Source: JANYHF01 sp963732765 (GTDB taxonomy: Bacteria > Pseudomonadota > Alphaproteobacteria > Rhizobiales > Hyphomicrobiaceae). Taken from it: 64,000 nucleotides of DNA. Shown piece by piece: positions 33,556 through 42,177 of this stretch. The position numbers and the translations under genes were made by a program. Position 1 is the first letter of the stretch; each line of letters starts with the position of its first letter. The stretch is from contig CAVTAS010000008.1 of NCBI GenBank assembly GCA_963732765.1, positions 744,001-808,000 on the forward strand, read 5' to 3'. A model generated the notes under the pieces. The model searched no databases. It was not told the DNA's origin and saw only the letters and a program-made list of their open reading frames with translations.

Positions 33556-35117
33556 CAGCCTCTCCTACGTCCTGACTTGGCGAACCGCACGGCTTCTTCC
33601 GCCGCGCGGAACAGCGCCTCGGCTTTGGCGCGGCATTCAGCCTGCTCCATGTCGGGCGAGGAGTCCATCACGATGCCGGCGCCAGCTTGCACGTGCATCA
33701 CGCCATCTTTCAACAAGGCCGTGCGCAAGACAATACAAGTGTCCATCTGGCCGGTCGCCGAGAAATAACCGACACAGCCACCGTAGGGGCCGCGCTTGTC
33801 CTTTTCCAACTCGTCGATGATCTGCATGGCCCGCACCTTCGGCGCGCCCGAGACCGTGCCGGCGGGAAAGCCCGCCATCAGCGCGTCGATGGCGTCGTGG
33901 GCGGGATCGAGCCGTCCCGTGACGTTCGAAACGATGTGCATGACGTGGCTGTAGTACTCCAGAAAAAACTTGTCGGTGACCTTCACCGAGCCGATTTCGG
34001 CGACGCGGCCGACATCGTTGCGGCCGAGATCGAGCAGCATCAGATGCTCGGCCAGTTCCTTCTCGTCGGACAGAAGCTCGGCTGATAGAGCCTTGTCTTC
34101 CTCGGGCGTTTTCCCGCGCGGACGGGTGCCGGCGATGGGGCGGATGGTGATTTCGCCATCGCGCGCCCGCACCAGAATTTCCGGCGATGAGCCGATCAGG
34201 GCGTAGGCGCCGAAATCGAGATGGAACAGGAACGGGGACGGGTTGGTGCGGCGCAGCGCCCGGTAGAGCGAGAAGGACGGCAGCGTGAAAGGCGCCTGGA
34301 AGCGCTGCGATAGCACCACCTGGAAGATGTCGCCGGCAAGAATGTACTCCTTGGCCCTGCGCACCATCGTCATGTACTCAGCTGGCGTCGTATTGCCAGC
34401 GGGGAGTGCGACCGCTGGCGGCGCGCTTGCCTCGCCGGCCGCCACATGCGGCAGCGGGCCTTCGAGCGCCGTGACGACTTCGGACAGGCGCCCGGTTGCG
34501 GCAGCCAGGGCGGTATCGGCTGTTACGCCCTTGGTTGGGCGCACTGGAGTTACCACCAGCATCTCGTCCTTCACGGCGTCAAAGATGACCATCAAGGTCG
34601 GGCGCATCAGCAGGCTGTCGGGGATGCCGTAGGGATCGGGCTTGTCTGCGGGCAGCCGTTCGACCAGGCGGATCGTGTCGTAGCCCATGTAGCCGAATAC
34701 GCCGGCGGCCATTGGCGGCAGACTGGAGGGCAGGTCGATCCGGGACTCGTCCAACAGCGCGCGCAAGGCCTTCAGCGTGCCGCCCTTCATGGGCTTGAAG
34801 GCGTCGGGCTTGCGTTCCGGCGTGCGATTGATCTCAGGTGCGTCGCCAAACGCGCGCCAGATCACATCGGGGGAAAAACCGATCACGGAGTAGCGGCCGC
34901 GCACGGCCCCGCCTTCGACGGATTCGAGCAGGAAGCTCATGGGGCGGTCGGCGCACAGTTTCAGCGCCGCCGACACAGGCGTCTCGAGATCGGCGACCAG
35001 CCGCGTCCACACCACTTGCGGCGTGCCCGCCTCATAGGCGCGCGCGAACACCCGTGCCTCTGGTTGAACGGCGACCGGTTGGTCGGTGGCGGGCGCGCGG
35101 GTCACAGCGATGTCCAC
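33555..35117 (-). CDS. trpE: Anthranilate synthase component I
   Basis: A 520-residue chorismate-using enzyme, the first step of tryptophan synthesis. The C-terminal chorismate-binding domain has PIAGTRPRGKT, LLSDEKELAEHLMLLDLGRND and FPAGTVSGAPKVRAMQIID. The N-terminal domain has ELLESVE-like FLLESVEGG near residue 60, part of the tryptophan feedback site (SVEGG). No trpG follows, so the glutaminase subunit must be encoded elsewhere. It lies 16 bases after ppiD in the same operon and couples to sixA. Confidence 0.95.
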   Translation of the reverse strand: MDIAVTRAPATDQPVAVQPEARVFARAYEAGTPQVVWTRLVADLETPVSAALKLCADRPMSFLLESVEGGAVRGRYSVIGFSPDVIWRAFGDAPEINRTPERKPDAFKPMKGGTLKALRALLDESRIDLPSSLPPMAAGVFGYMGYDTIRLVERLPADKPDPYGIPDSLLMRPTLMVIFDAVKDEMLVVTPVRPTKGVTADTALAAATGRLSEVVTALEGPLPHVAAGEASAPPAVALPAGNTTPAEYMTMVRRAKEYILAGDIFQVVLSQRFQAPFTLPSFSLYRALRRTNPSPFLFHLDFGAYALIGSSPEILVRARDGEITIRPIAGTRPRGKTPEEDKALSAELLSDEKELAEHLMLLDLGRNDVGRVAEIGSVKVTDKFFLEYYSHVMHIVSNVTGRLDPAHDAIDALMAGFPAGTVSGAPKVRAMQIIDELEKDKRGPYGGCVGYFSATGQMDTCIVLRTALLKDGVMHVQAGAGIVMDSSPDMEQAECRAKAEALFRAAEEAVRFAKSGRRRG

Positions 35118-35133
35118 GCTTGGGAGGGGGCCA

Positions 35134-37038
35134 TTACTGATCCGTGCCGCCGTCGGTCGCCGCGCTGCCGACCAGCTGGCGGAACACGGCTTCGTTGCGG
35201 GTGAAGCCGAGCGACTTTTGCAAGCCGGTGATGTACTGGCCCTCCAGGCCGCCCGCGAACTGCTGAGCCAGCCGCTTGGCAGCGGCGGCAGCCTTATCGG
35301 CCTCCAGTGGCTTAGCCGGGGTGACGTTGGCGAGGCGGAACAGCACGCGCGACTTCCCGTCGGCGGCGGTCGTCGAGGCGGCGGCGCCCTTGGCCAGAGC
35401 GAAGCTCAACTGGATCGCGGCTGGCGGCAAATCACTGTTCGTGGCGCGGCGGGTCAGGTCCTTGGCGGACTTGACCTCCAACCCCAGCTCCTTGGCGAGC
35501 TTGGCAAGGTCCTCGCCCTTGTTGGCGCGGCCAGCGAGATCACTGGTGAGCTTGGACAAGGCGGTGGCGGTATCGGCCTCAATGACCGCCTTCTCCACAT
35601 CGGCCTTCACTTCGGCGATGTCCTTCACATGGGTCGGCTTGACCTCCCTCACTTCGACCCAGGCCCAGCCGTCCTGGCCGAGGTCGATAGGATCGGTCTC
35701 GACGCCGACATCGCCGGCAAAGCCAGCCTTCAGGATCGCCGGCAAGTTGGGCAGCTTGGTCGCCACGGGTTTGCCGTCGACGCCATTGCCGGTGGCGTCC
35801 GCCAGCGGCACCTCGGTGTATTTGAACGCGGGGAACTTGACCGGCATCTCTTTCAGCTGACGTCCGCCCGCCCGTTCGTCTTCGATCTTTGCGCGCAAGT
35901 CGATCAGTTGCCTCAGGCCCAGCTCGCGCGCACGCGTTTCCTTGATCTTTGCTTTGGCCTCGTCGAAGGGCGTAGTGCTACCGGGCTGGATTTCAGTTAT
36001 GCGCACCAGGGCGGTGGCGAGCGCGCCCTCGATAGGATCGCTGACCGTGTCCTTGGCGAGCTTGAAAGCCGCCTCCGCCACCACGTTGTCGATGAGGTCC
36101 TTCTTGGCGATCAGACCGCGGTCAACGTCTTTCTCCGCAAGCCCCATGTCCTTGGCGACGGCCATGAAGTCCTTGCCGGTCTTAATGGCGGCAAACGCCT
36201 TGTCGGCGGCAGCCTTGTCCTGGAAGCTCATCAGTTGCACGTGGCGGCGCTCGAGTTTCTCATATTGCGATTTGGTCGCCTCGTAGATGCCCTTGGCCTC
36301 GTCATCCTTGATCTCGATCGAGCCCTTGATGTCGTCAGGCGAGGCCAGGAACACACCGACTGAGCGGACCTCGGGAGCGCGGTAGTCCTCAGTGTGGGCG
36401 TCGAAGTAGGTCTTGAGCTTGGCGTCGTCGGGCTTTGCCGGGGCGGGCACTTTGCTGGCGGGAACCGTGATGTATTCGATGGTGCGCTGTTCGCCCTCGA
36501 ACTGGTTGACGGCCTCGACCAGGGCCTGTGGCGCCGGTGCGCCAACGGTCAGGCTGCCGACCAGTTGTTCGCGGATGCTGTCGCGACGGACCTTCTCGAA
36601 GTAAGCCGAATCCGACATCTGCAGGTTTTGCAGCGCATAGCGGAGCGCCGCGGGATCGAACTTGCCGTCAAGCCCCTGAAACGCCTTCTGGCTTTGCACG
36701 CGCGACTTCAGCGCCTCGTCGCTGAGGCCGAGGTTCAGCGTTCGTGCGTGTCCGTCCACCAGCAGTCCACCGATGATACGCTCATCCAGGCCAAGTTGAT
36801 GCGCCACGGCCGGATCGATGTTCTGGCCGGTCTGTTGTTCCAGCTGCTTGAGTTCCTGGTTGAACAGATTGCGGTACTGCTCCGTGGTGACATTCTGGCC
36901 CGCCACCTGCACGATGGTGTTGGCGCCGCCGCTGTCCTGATCGTAGCGCACGCCCCAGACCATGAAGCTGATCACAAGCAGTCCCATCAGGAGCTTGGCG
37001 AACCAGCTGGTGGCGCCCTGGCGCAAAGTGTCGAGCAT
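35134..37038 (-). CDS. ppiD: Membrane-anchored periplasmic peptidyl-prolyl isomerase (PpiD/SurA-like)
   Basis: A 634-residue PpiD-like chaperone. An N-terminal membrane helix (about residues 12-30, LLMGLLVISFMVWGV) leads into a SurA-N-like helical region. The parvulin-type domain lies roughly in the 230-380 range, but the canonical parvulin active-site pattern is weak, as in E. coli PpiD. Its role is to fold exported proteins at the periplasmic face. It is the first gene of ppiD-trpE-sixA and is divergent from tpiA. Confidence 0.88.
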   Translation of the reverse strand: MLDTLRQGATSWFAKLLMGLLVISFMVWGVRYDQDSGGANTIVQVAGQNVTTEQYRNLFNQELKQLEQQTGQNIDPAVAHQLGLDERIIGGLLVDGHARTLNLGLSDEALKSRVQSQKAFQGLDGKFDPAALRYALQNLQMSDSAYFEKVRRDSIREQLVGSLTVGAPAPQALVEAVNQFEGEQRTIEYITVPASKVPAPAKPDDAKLKTYFDAHTEDYRAPEVRSVGVFLASPDDIKGSIEIKDDEAKGIYEATKSQYEKLERRHVQLMSFQDKAAADKAFAAIKTGKDFMAVAKDMGLAEKDVDRGLIAKKDLIDNVVAEAAFKLAKDTVSDPIEGALATALVRITEIQPGSTTPFDEAKAKIKETRARELGLRQLIDLRAKIEDERAGGRQLKEMPVKFPAFKYTEVPLADATGNGVDGKPVATKLPNLPAILKAGFAGDVGVETDPIDLGQDGWAWVEVREVKPTHVKDIAEVKADVEKAVIEADTATALSKLTSDLAGRANKGEDLAKLAKELGLEVKSAKDLTRRATNSDLPPAAIQLSFALAKGAAASTTAADGKSRVLFRLANVTPAKPLEADKAAAAAKRLAQQFAGGLEGQYITGLQKSLGFTRNEAVFRQLVGSAATDGGTDQ

Positions 37039-37189
37039 GAGTTGTTGGATCCTTGGCGATCGCGTAAGAGCGGTGGTGCTGAGAGGGGTTGAGGGCGCGG
37101 ACGGGCAGCACCCTGTTCCAGGTCGTTATAGGTAGGCCATGCCAGACCGGCAAGATGAAGTAGCGAAAAGACAAACAAGCGGGGTTGCA

Positions 37190-37939
37190 ATGCGTCCATT
37201 GGTGGCCGGAAACTGGAAAATGAATGGACTGCGCGCCAGTCTTTTGGAGGCCGACGCGCTGGCCAACGGGTTAGCGGCAGGTGGCGAGGCCAAGTGCGAT
37301 GTGATGCTGTGCCCGCCGTTCCCGCTGATCCCGGGACTGGCGGCGGCAGTCTCGGCGCGCGGCGTGATGGTCGGCGCGCAGGATTGCCACGTCAATGCCG
37401 CCGGCGCCCATACCGGCGATGTCTCCGCCGAAATGCTGGCCGACGCTGGCGCAACGGCGGTGATCGTAGGGCACTCCGAACGCCGCGCCGATCACGGCGA
37501 GCATGACAGGGACGTCAAGGCCAAGGCCGAGGCTGCCTTGCGGGCTGGTTTGCTCGCGATCGTCTGTGTCGGCGAAACCGCCGGCCAGCGCCAATCGGGA
37601 CTGACACTGGAAGTGGTCGCCCGTCAGCTCGCCGGATCGCTTCCCAAGGGAGCAACGGCGGCCAACACCGTGATTGCGTACGAGCCGGTTTGGGCCATCG
37701 GTACCGGGCTCACCGCCAGCACCGCCGACGTTGCCGAGGTGCACACCATGCTGCGCGAGAAGCTCACCGCTCTGCTGGGCGCCGAAGGGATCGCTGTGCG
37801 CATCCTCTATGGTGGCTCGGTCAAACCCGCGAACGCCAAGGAACTCATGTCGGCAGCGCATGTCAACGGTGCACTGGTTGGCGGCGCGAGCCTGAAAGCT
37901 GCCGATTTCTTAGGGATTATCTCAGCTTATCGTGATTGA
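37190..37939 (+). CDS. tpiA: Triosephosphate isomerase
   Basis: A 249-residue TIM barrel that interconverts DHAP and G3P in glycolysis. NWKMN (catalytic Lys), VGHSERR (catalytic His) and the signature AYEPVWAIGTG (catalytic Glu) are all intact, as is the GGSVKPANA phosphate loop. The ATG at 37190 is the family start; the frame is open to 37139 but that leader is unrelated. It lies back to back with ppiD. Confidence 0.96.
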   Translation: MRPLVAGNWKMNGLRASLLEADALANGLAAGGEAKCDVMLCPPFPLIPGLAAAVSARGVMVGAQDCHVNAAGAHTGDVSAEMLADAGATAVIVGHSERRADHGEHDRDVKAKAEAALRAGLLAIVCVGETAGQRQSGLTLEVVARQLAGSLPKGATAANTVIAYEPVWAIGTGLTASTADVAEVHTMLREKLTALLGAEGIAVRILYGGSVKPANAKELMSAAHVNGALVGGASLKAADFLGIISAYRD

Positions 37940-37980
37940 GCGTCATAACGATGCGTCCGGCTTGCCGGAGGTGTTGTGGC

Positions 37981-38472
37981 ATGGCATCGAAGAAGCGTTG
38001 GCAACTCCCCGGGGGCCGAAGCGTGCGTCAAGTTACGATTTTCAGTGCTGCGGTCTGCGTTGCTATGGCGGCTCTTTCGCCGCTTGCGGCTGTCGCGCGT
38101 CCGCTGGATTCCACGGTCTGCGCCGATCTCGACAAGGAGAAGATCGCACTGGAAACCGCGGGAGTTGCAAACGATTTGCGTCTGACGCCGGATCAGGCGA
38201 AGGCGCTTGCGGCTGACCGGCTGAAACTTGTGCAGCGCTACGTGCAGGTTTCGGCCGATGTGTTGTTCCGTTGCCCGATCGCCGTCGTGATCGCACCCGA
38301 GGCAGCCCCGAAGGACGCCAAGCCGGCGGCTGCGCCGGGCGCAGAAATGGCCAAGATCGCCACCAGCGAAACGGCCAAAGGGGGTGGCGTGAAAGACGCG
38401 CCGAAAGTCACCAAGCTGAGCAAGCCGGTGGCCAAACCGTCTGCCGCGAAGCCCAAAAGGGTCAAGCGCTAG
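37981..38472 (+). CDS. Secreted Lys/Ala-rich protein, unknown
   Basis: A 163-residue protein. After a basic N-terminus there is a signal-peptide hydrophobic core (about residues 17-38, ending AVA). The mature part has two Cys, in STVCADLD and LFRCPIAV, and ends in a Lys/Ala/Pro-rich basic tail (SKPVAKPSAAKPKRVKR). Probably periplasmic. The ATG at 37981 follows GGAGGTGTTGTGGC; the upstream start at 37936 is less likely. It follows tpiA by 41 bases. I recognise no family. Confidence 0.55.
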   Translation: MASKKRWQLPGGRSVRQVTIFSAAVCVAMAALSPLAAVARPLDSTVCADLDKEKIALETAGVANDLRLTPDQAKALAADRLKLVQRYVQVSADVLFRCPIAVVIAPEAAPKDAKPAAAPGAEMAKIATSETAKGGGVKDAPKVTKLSKPVAKPSAAKPKRVKR

Positions 38473-38586
38473 GCGACCCATCGGGTTTTGAGTGCTGTTT
38501 GTTGCCGCTGCGCATGCCGACTTCCGCGCTGAAATGTTGGGCACGGCAGAGCATTTGCCGCCTTCGGCATCAAAAAGCCCAAGACA

Positions 38587-38598
38587 AGGTGATCACCT
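38587..38598. promoter_or_regulatory. Palindrome AGGTGATCACCT upstream of luxR
   Basis: A perfect 12-base dyad. It overlaps ACCTAGGCG at 38595-38603, a 9-mer that returns at 39812-39820 before luxI. That makes it a candidate operator of the quorum-sensing circuit. Confidence 0.4.
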
Positions 38599-38779
38599 AG
38601 GCGCGCGCTTTGTCGCACCGGCACTGCCGCCAGAGGCAGAAACTAAGTGAATACCCCAGGAAACGAACACGCAACGAACGGCGCAACCGTGAGTTTTAGT
38701 GTTCGCCGAGCTGGCTTGACCGCCAGTGGGTGGCTTCACGTTCACAAGTCCTTTACCCGAACGAGCGACACATGAAATC

Positions 38780-38794
38780 ACAACTTTAAGTTGT
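38780..38794. promoter_or_regulatory. Palindrome ACAACTTTAAGTTGT upstream of luxR
   Basis: A perfect 7-1-7 dyad about 85 bases before the luxR start codon, in a position suited to an operator or promoter element. It does not resemble the luxI-proximal site, so a different regulator may bind. Confidence 0.4.
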
Positions 38795-38878
38795 TTGCTC
38801 GCTCGAACTTCGTTAGGCAATCTGATGCACTCTCACTTCACCCGTTGGTAATCGACGTCATGGAACCTGGGGGCCCTA

Positions 38879-39607
38879 GTGGCGCAACGTGAAGTTGAAC
38901 TGATGACCTTGGAGTTCGTCTCCAAGCTCGATGCGGTAGAGGGGTCGCAAGCCGCGTTACCCCTGTTCTCGGACTATGCCGAAAAGCTCGGCTTTTCCAA
39001 CGCTATTTGCATGCGAGTGCCCGAGCCCGGCGAGGATTTGAGTTCTAGTTTTCTGCTCAACACCTACCCACAAGAGTGGGTAAGGCATTATGGCGAAAGC
39101 GACTACATCTCGGTCGATCCCGTCGTTCGCGAGCTGTTCATCAATTACCACCCTTTCCTGTGGTCGGAAGTCACCGGACGCCGAGAAATGGGCGCTGTTG
39201 AACTTCAGATCATGGCCGAAAGCGCCGAGATGGGCATGCGCCAGGGCTTCACGGTGCCGATCTATCAGGACGGCGGCTATACGGGTCTGGTCAGCTTGGC
39301 TGGTCGCGAACCCATGATCACCGAAGAAAGCCGCGGAGCCGTGACGCTCGCGTCGATTTATCTCCACAACAAGCTCTCGACGTTGCGCAGGCGCGAGGCG
39401 CAAAATCACTACGAACTGACCGAAAGGGAACTTGAATGCCTGCGCTGGGCCTCGGTCGGCAAGTCAGACTGGGAAATCGGCCATATCCTCACGATCAGTG
39501 CAAAGACGGTAAACTACCACATTGAGAACGCCAAACGTAAGTTCGGCGTCGCGACGCGTGTGCAGGCGATTGTCGCTGCGTTGCGGCTGGGCAGACTAGT
39601 CAACTAG
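38879..39607 (+). CDS. LuxR-family acyl-homoserine-lactone-responsive regulator
   Basis: A 242-residue LuxR protein. The N-terminal autoinducer-binding domain keeps the six family positions: Trp in QEWVRHY, Tyr in that segment, Asp-Pro in YISVDPV, Trp in FLWSEV and Gly in MRQGFTVPI. The C-terminal GerE helix-turn-helix reads LTERELECLRWASVGKSDWEIGHIL with KTVNYHIENAKRKFG. The start may be the GTG at 38879 or the ATG at 38903 (MTLEFVSKL). It precedes luxI on the same strand, so it is the likely cognate receptor. Confidence 0.94.
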   Translation: MAQREVELMTLEFVSKLDAVEGSQAALPLFSDYAEKLGFSNAICMRVPEPGEDLSSSFLLNTYPQEWVRHYGESDYISVDPVVRELFINYHPFLWSEVTGRREMGAVELQIMAESAEMGMRQGFTVPIYQDGGYTGLVSLAGREPMITEESRGAVTLASIYLHNKLSTLRRREAQNHYELTERELECLRWASVGKSDWEIGHILTISAKTVNYHIENAKRKFGVATRVQAIVAALRLGRLVN

Positions 39608-39648
39608 CTGCACCTTGTCTTAGTTCAGTCATTTATAGTCATAAGCGC

Positions 39649-39661
39649 CTGGATTTTCCAG
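39649..39661. promoter_or_regulatory. CTGGA-N3-TCCAG dyad between luxR and luxI
   Basis: A perfect inverted repeat, CTGGATTTTCCAG, 42 bases after the luxR stop. It is a candidate LuxR-type site but shorter than a standard lux box. Confidence 0.35.
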
Positions 39662-39808
39662 AGCGGTGCCGATCTTATGTATTTACAGAGTAGATGAACA
39701 AGCCTGCGCTGTCGTTGCGTGATCGCAGCCAGCCTGATCTTCCGATAATCTGCCGCGACGGCCGAACGCGCTCGGCGGTGGAGACCCTAGGCCATTATTC
39801 CGCTTTGC

Positions 39809-39825
39809 GTAACCTAGGCGGTTAC
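39809..39825. promoter_or_regulatory. Candidate lux box GTAACC-N5-GGTTAC upstream of luxI
   Basis: A perfect 6-5-6 inverted repeat centred about 75 bases before the luxI ATG. Its middle TAGGC lies inside ACCTAGGCG, also present upstream of luxR, and CCCTAGGCC occurs at 39785-39793. Dyad length, place and repetition suit a LuxR operator, though the consensus for this organism is not known. Confidence 0.5.
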
Positions 39826-39891
39826 CCGGCTTAACGGAAAATCAACCAAGACTAAAGCTGGCCCCTTCTCAAGTCAGTTGGAGGTCGGGTG

Positions 39892-40566
39892 ATGTTGTTC
39901 GCGTATACCGGTAAGGACGAAAATCGCAACCGTGCGTTGTTCGAACAGATGTATCGTCAGCGCTACGAGATTTATGTGAAGCGCCGCAAATGGGGCGGGC
40001 TGAAGCCCATCGGCGACCAGGAGCGTGACGAGTTCGATACCGCTTCGGCGGTGTATCTGGTGGCGCTGGACGCCGAGGACGAAATCCTGGCCGGCCTTCG
40101 GTTGCTGCCTACCACCCGGCCGCACATCCTGGGTGATCTGTTTCCGCACCTCGCCGTCGAAGGTGTTCCGACCGGCCCCGACATCCTGGAGCTGACGCGC
40201 TTCTACATCGCCCCGTTCAAGTCCAGCCGCGCGGTGCGCGACTGGCTGGTCGGTGTGTTGTGTGCGGGGATGATCGAATATTGCCTTGCCAATAATGTGC
40301 GCCAGGTCACCAGCGTGATCGACACTTTCTTGCTGAAGCTCATGCTCTCGATGGAATGGAGCGTGCGTCCCCTGGGCGTGCCGCGTCCTTATCCGGAAGG
40401 CGAAGCAGTGGCGGTGATCGTTGAAATGACGCCGGCAATCCTTGAGTCCACGCGCCGCACTAAGGGTGTCGTCGGCTCGGTGCTGGCCCGCCCCGGCTTT
40501 GAACGGGCGCGCATTCCCGCTGGCATCCGGACCGAAGCGATGGTGCTGCACGCGCTGCAGCAATAG
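39892..40566 (+). CDS. LuxI-family N-acyl-homoserine-lactone synthase
   Basis: A 224-residue AHL synthase that makes the signal from SAM and an acyl donor. The invariant family residues are all visible: Arg, Tyr and Trp of QRYEIYVKRRKW, the two Asp of ERDEFDT, Arg in LAGLRLLPTTRP, and Glu and Arg of LELTRFYIAP. The acyl chain cannot be told from sequence. The ATG at 39892 follows GGAGGTCGGGTG. It follows luxR by 284 bases of regulatory DNA. Confidence 0.94.
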   Translation: MLFAYTGKDENRNRALFEQMYRQRYEIYVKRRKWGGLKPIGDQERDEFDTASAVYLVALDAEDEILAGLRLLPTTRPHILGDLFPHLAVEGVPTGPDILELTRFYIAPFKSSRAVRDWLVGVLCAGMIEYCLANNVRQVTSVIDTFLLKLMLSMEWSVRPLGVPRPYPEGEAVAVIVEMTPAILESTRRTKGVVGSVLARPGFERARIPAGIRTEAMVLHALQQ

Positions 40567-40686
40567 TCGGTTCGGCGTAGTAATCGGCCAGTCCGTGCCC
40601 TCAGGTTCCCCTTGCGGGAGCCTGAGGGCGCATGCCAAAACAGGCGCATCGAGACATCTGTCAATCGCCGCCCAAAGGTCCGCACC

Positions 40687-41664
40687 ATGGTCAAATTCAA
40701 CGACGAACGCGAAAGCACCGACGTGGAGGACCGCCGCGGACAGGGCGGGTCGATGGGCGGCGCGGACGGCGGACTGCAGATCCCGATCGCGATCGGCGGC
40801 AAAGGTGGCATGGGCATATTAGGCCTGTTGCTGATGCTTGGCCTGTGGTTCTTCTTCGGCATCGATCCGCGCACGTTTATGGGCGGAGACTCGCCATTCC
40901 AGATGCCAACCCAGGATCAGAGCGGCCAGGCGCTGCCGAAGTGGGACATTCCACGCCTGCCCGGCAGCCAACCGGCCAATGCCGGTGTCGGCCCCGGCAA
41001 CATCCGTCCGGGCAAGGACGCCGAACTCGACCACTACATCAAGCAGGTTCTGCTCAGCAATCGCGAGTATTGGACCTCGGCTTTCCAGGGTTTCGGCAAG
41101 GCCTATGCGCCGCCGCAACTGGTGCTGTACGATTCCGCCACGCGCACCGGCTGCGGCGTTGGCCAGGCGGCCATGGGGCCGTTCTATTGCCCGGAAGACC
41201 AGAAAGTGTATCTGGATCTGACCTTCTATCGTGAGCTTGAGACGCGCTTTGGCGTCCCCGGCAACTTCGCGCAAGCCTATGTGGTTTCGCACGAGGTGGG
41301 CCATCATGTGCAAAAGCAACTCGGCATCGCCGATCAGGTCATGCAGTACAAGGAGCGCGTCAGCCAGAAAGACGGCAATGCGCTGCAGGTGCGCATGGAG
41401 CTGCAGGCCGATTGCTTCGCCGGTGTCTGGTTCAACAATGCCGCCAAGTCGCGTCAGCTCACAATCGAGCCGGGCGACCTGGAAGGCGGTATGACCGCAG
41501 CCCATGCCATCGGCGACGACACGCTGCAAAAACAGGCAACTGGCCGCATTGTGCCAGATGCCTTCACCCATGGTTCGGCAGAGCAGCGCATGCGCTGGCT
41601 GAAGCGTGGCCTGGAGAGCGGCAACCCGCAGGATTGCGATACCTTCAACACCAATGCGCTGTAG
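40687..41664 (+). CDS. YpfJ-type neutral zinc metallopeptidase, membrane anchored
   Basis: A 325-residue protein of the YpfJ (putative neutral zinc metallopeptidase) family. The N-terminus has RRGQGG and one membrane helix (about residues 36-57). The catalytic VVSHEVGHHVQKQLGI contains HExxH, and further on ELQADCFAGVW supplies the third ligand. Substrate is unknown. The protease domain probably faces the periplasm. The ATG at 40687 gives the family start. Confidence 0.9.
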   Translation: MVKFNDERESTDVEDRRGQGGSMGGADGGLQIPIAIGGKGGMGILGLLLMLGLWFFFGIDPRTFMGGDSPFQMPTQDQSGQALPKWDIPRLPGSQPANAGVGPGNIRPGKDAELDHYIKQVLLSNREYWTSAFQGFGKAYAPPQLVLYDSATRTGCGVGQAAMGPFYCPEDQKVYLDLTFYRELETRFGVPGNFAQAYVVSHEVGHHVQKQLGIADQVMQYKERVSQKDGNALQVRMELQADCFAGVWFNNAAKSRQLTIEPGDLEGGMTAAHAIGDDTLQKQATGRIVPDAFTHGSAEQRMRWLKRGLESGNPQDCDTFNTNAL

Positions 41665-41736
41665 TTTAGGGCAACATCCACCGCTGCGGCATGTGAGGCC
41701 TTCGCAAAGCGCGCCGCGTCGCCTATATTGTCAGCT

Positions 41737-42177
41737 ATGACATCAGCGCACGAATCCGCCTCCACGCCCGCCGCGCCCGCGCCTAAGCGCGCACGGCGGC
41801 CTTTGCCCAAGGTCATGTCGCTTACGGATGCCGCGGCAACCCGTATCCGATCCATTATGGCCAACACCGATAGGCCGCTGGCCGGAGTACGGGTGGGCGT
41901 CAAGAACGGCGGCTGCGCGGGCATGGAGTATACGCTGGAATACGCCGAAAGTCGCAGCCCGCTCGACGAAGTCGTCGAGGATAAGGGCGTGCAGGTACTG
42001 ATCGATCCGAAAGCCGTGCTGTTCCTGCTCGGCACCACCATGGACTTCGAGGTTGGCAAGCTGAAGTCCGGCTTTGTGTTCCACAATCCTAACCAGACCA
42101 GCGCCTGCGGTTGCGGCGAATCGGTCGCCATCACGCCGGCCAAGCCCGATAGCGCTGGCGGCGATGCCACCGCCTGA
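41737..42177 (+). CDS. sufA: A-type iron-sulfur carrier (SufA/IscA/ErpA family)
   Basis: A 146-residue A-type carrier that hands Fe-S clusters to apo-proteins. The three ligand Cys are present in NGGCAGMEY and SACGCGES. The N-terminal 30 residues are an Ala/Pro/Arg-rich extension not found in E. coli homologues. The ATG at 41737 is used; the TTG at 41728 is an alternative. Its end overlaps the next gene's ATG by 14 bases, an unexpected coupling to a glycosyltransferase-like gene. Confidence 0.9.
   Translation: MTSAHESASTPAAPAPKRARRPLPKVMSLTDAAATRIRSIMANTDRPLAGVRVGVKNGGCAGMEYTLEYAESRSPLDEVVEDKGVQVLIDPKAVLFLLGTTMDFEVGKLKSGFVFHNPNQTSACGCGESVAITPAKPDSAGGDATA

Larger units (their letters stand above)
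38473..38878. other. luxR upstream region with palindromic sites
   Basis: About 400 bases without a supported gene. It holds a perfect 12-base palindrome AGGTGATCACCT at 38587-38598, and a perfect 15-base palindrome ACAACTTTAAGTTGT at 38780-38794, about 85 bases before the luxR start. The segment CACCTAGGCG, overlapping the first palindrome, recurs twice upstream of luxI. Confidence 0.5.
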
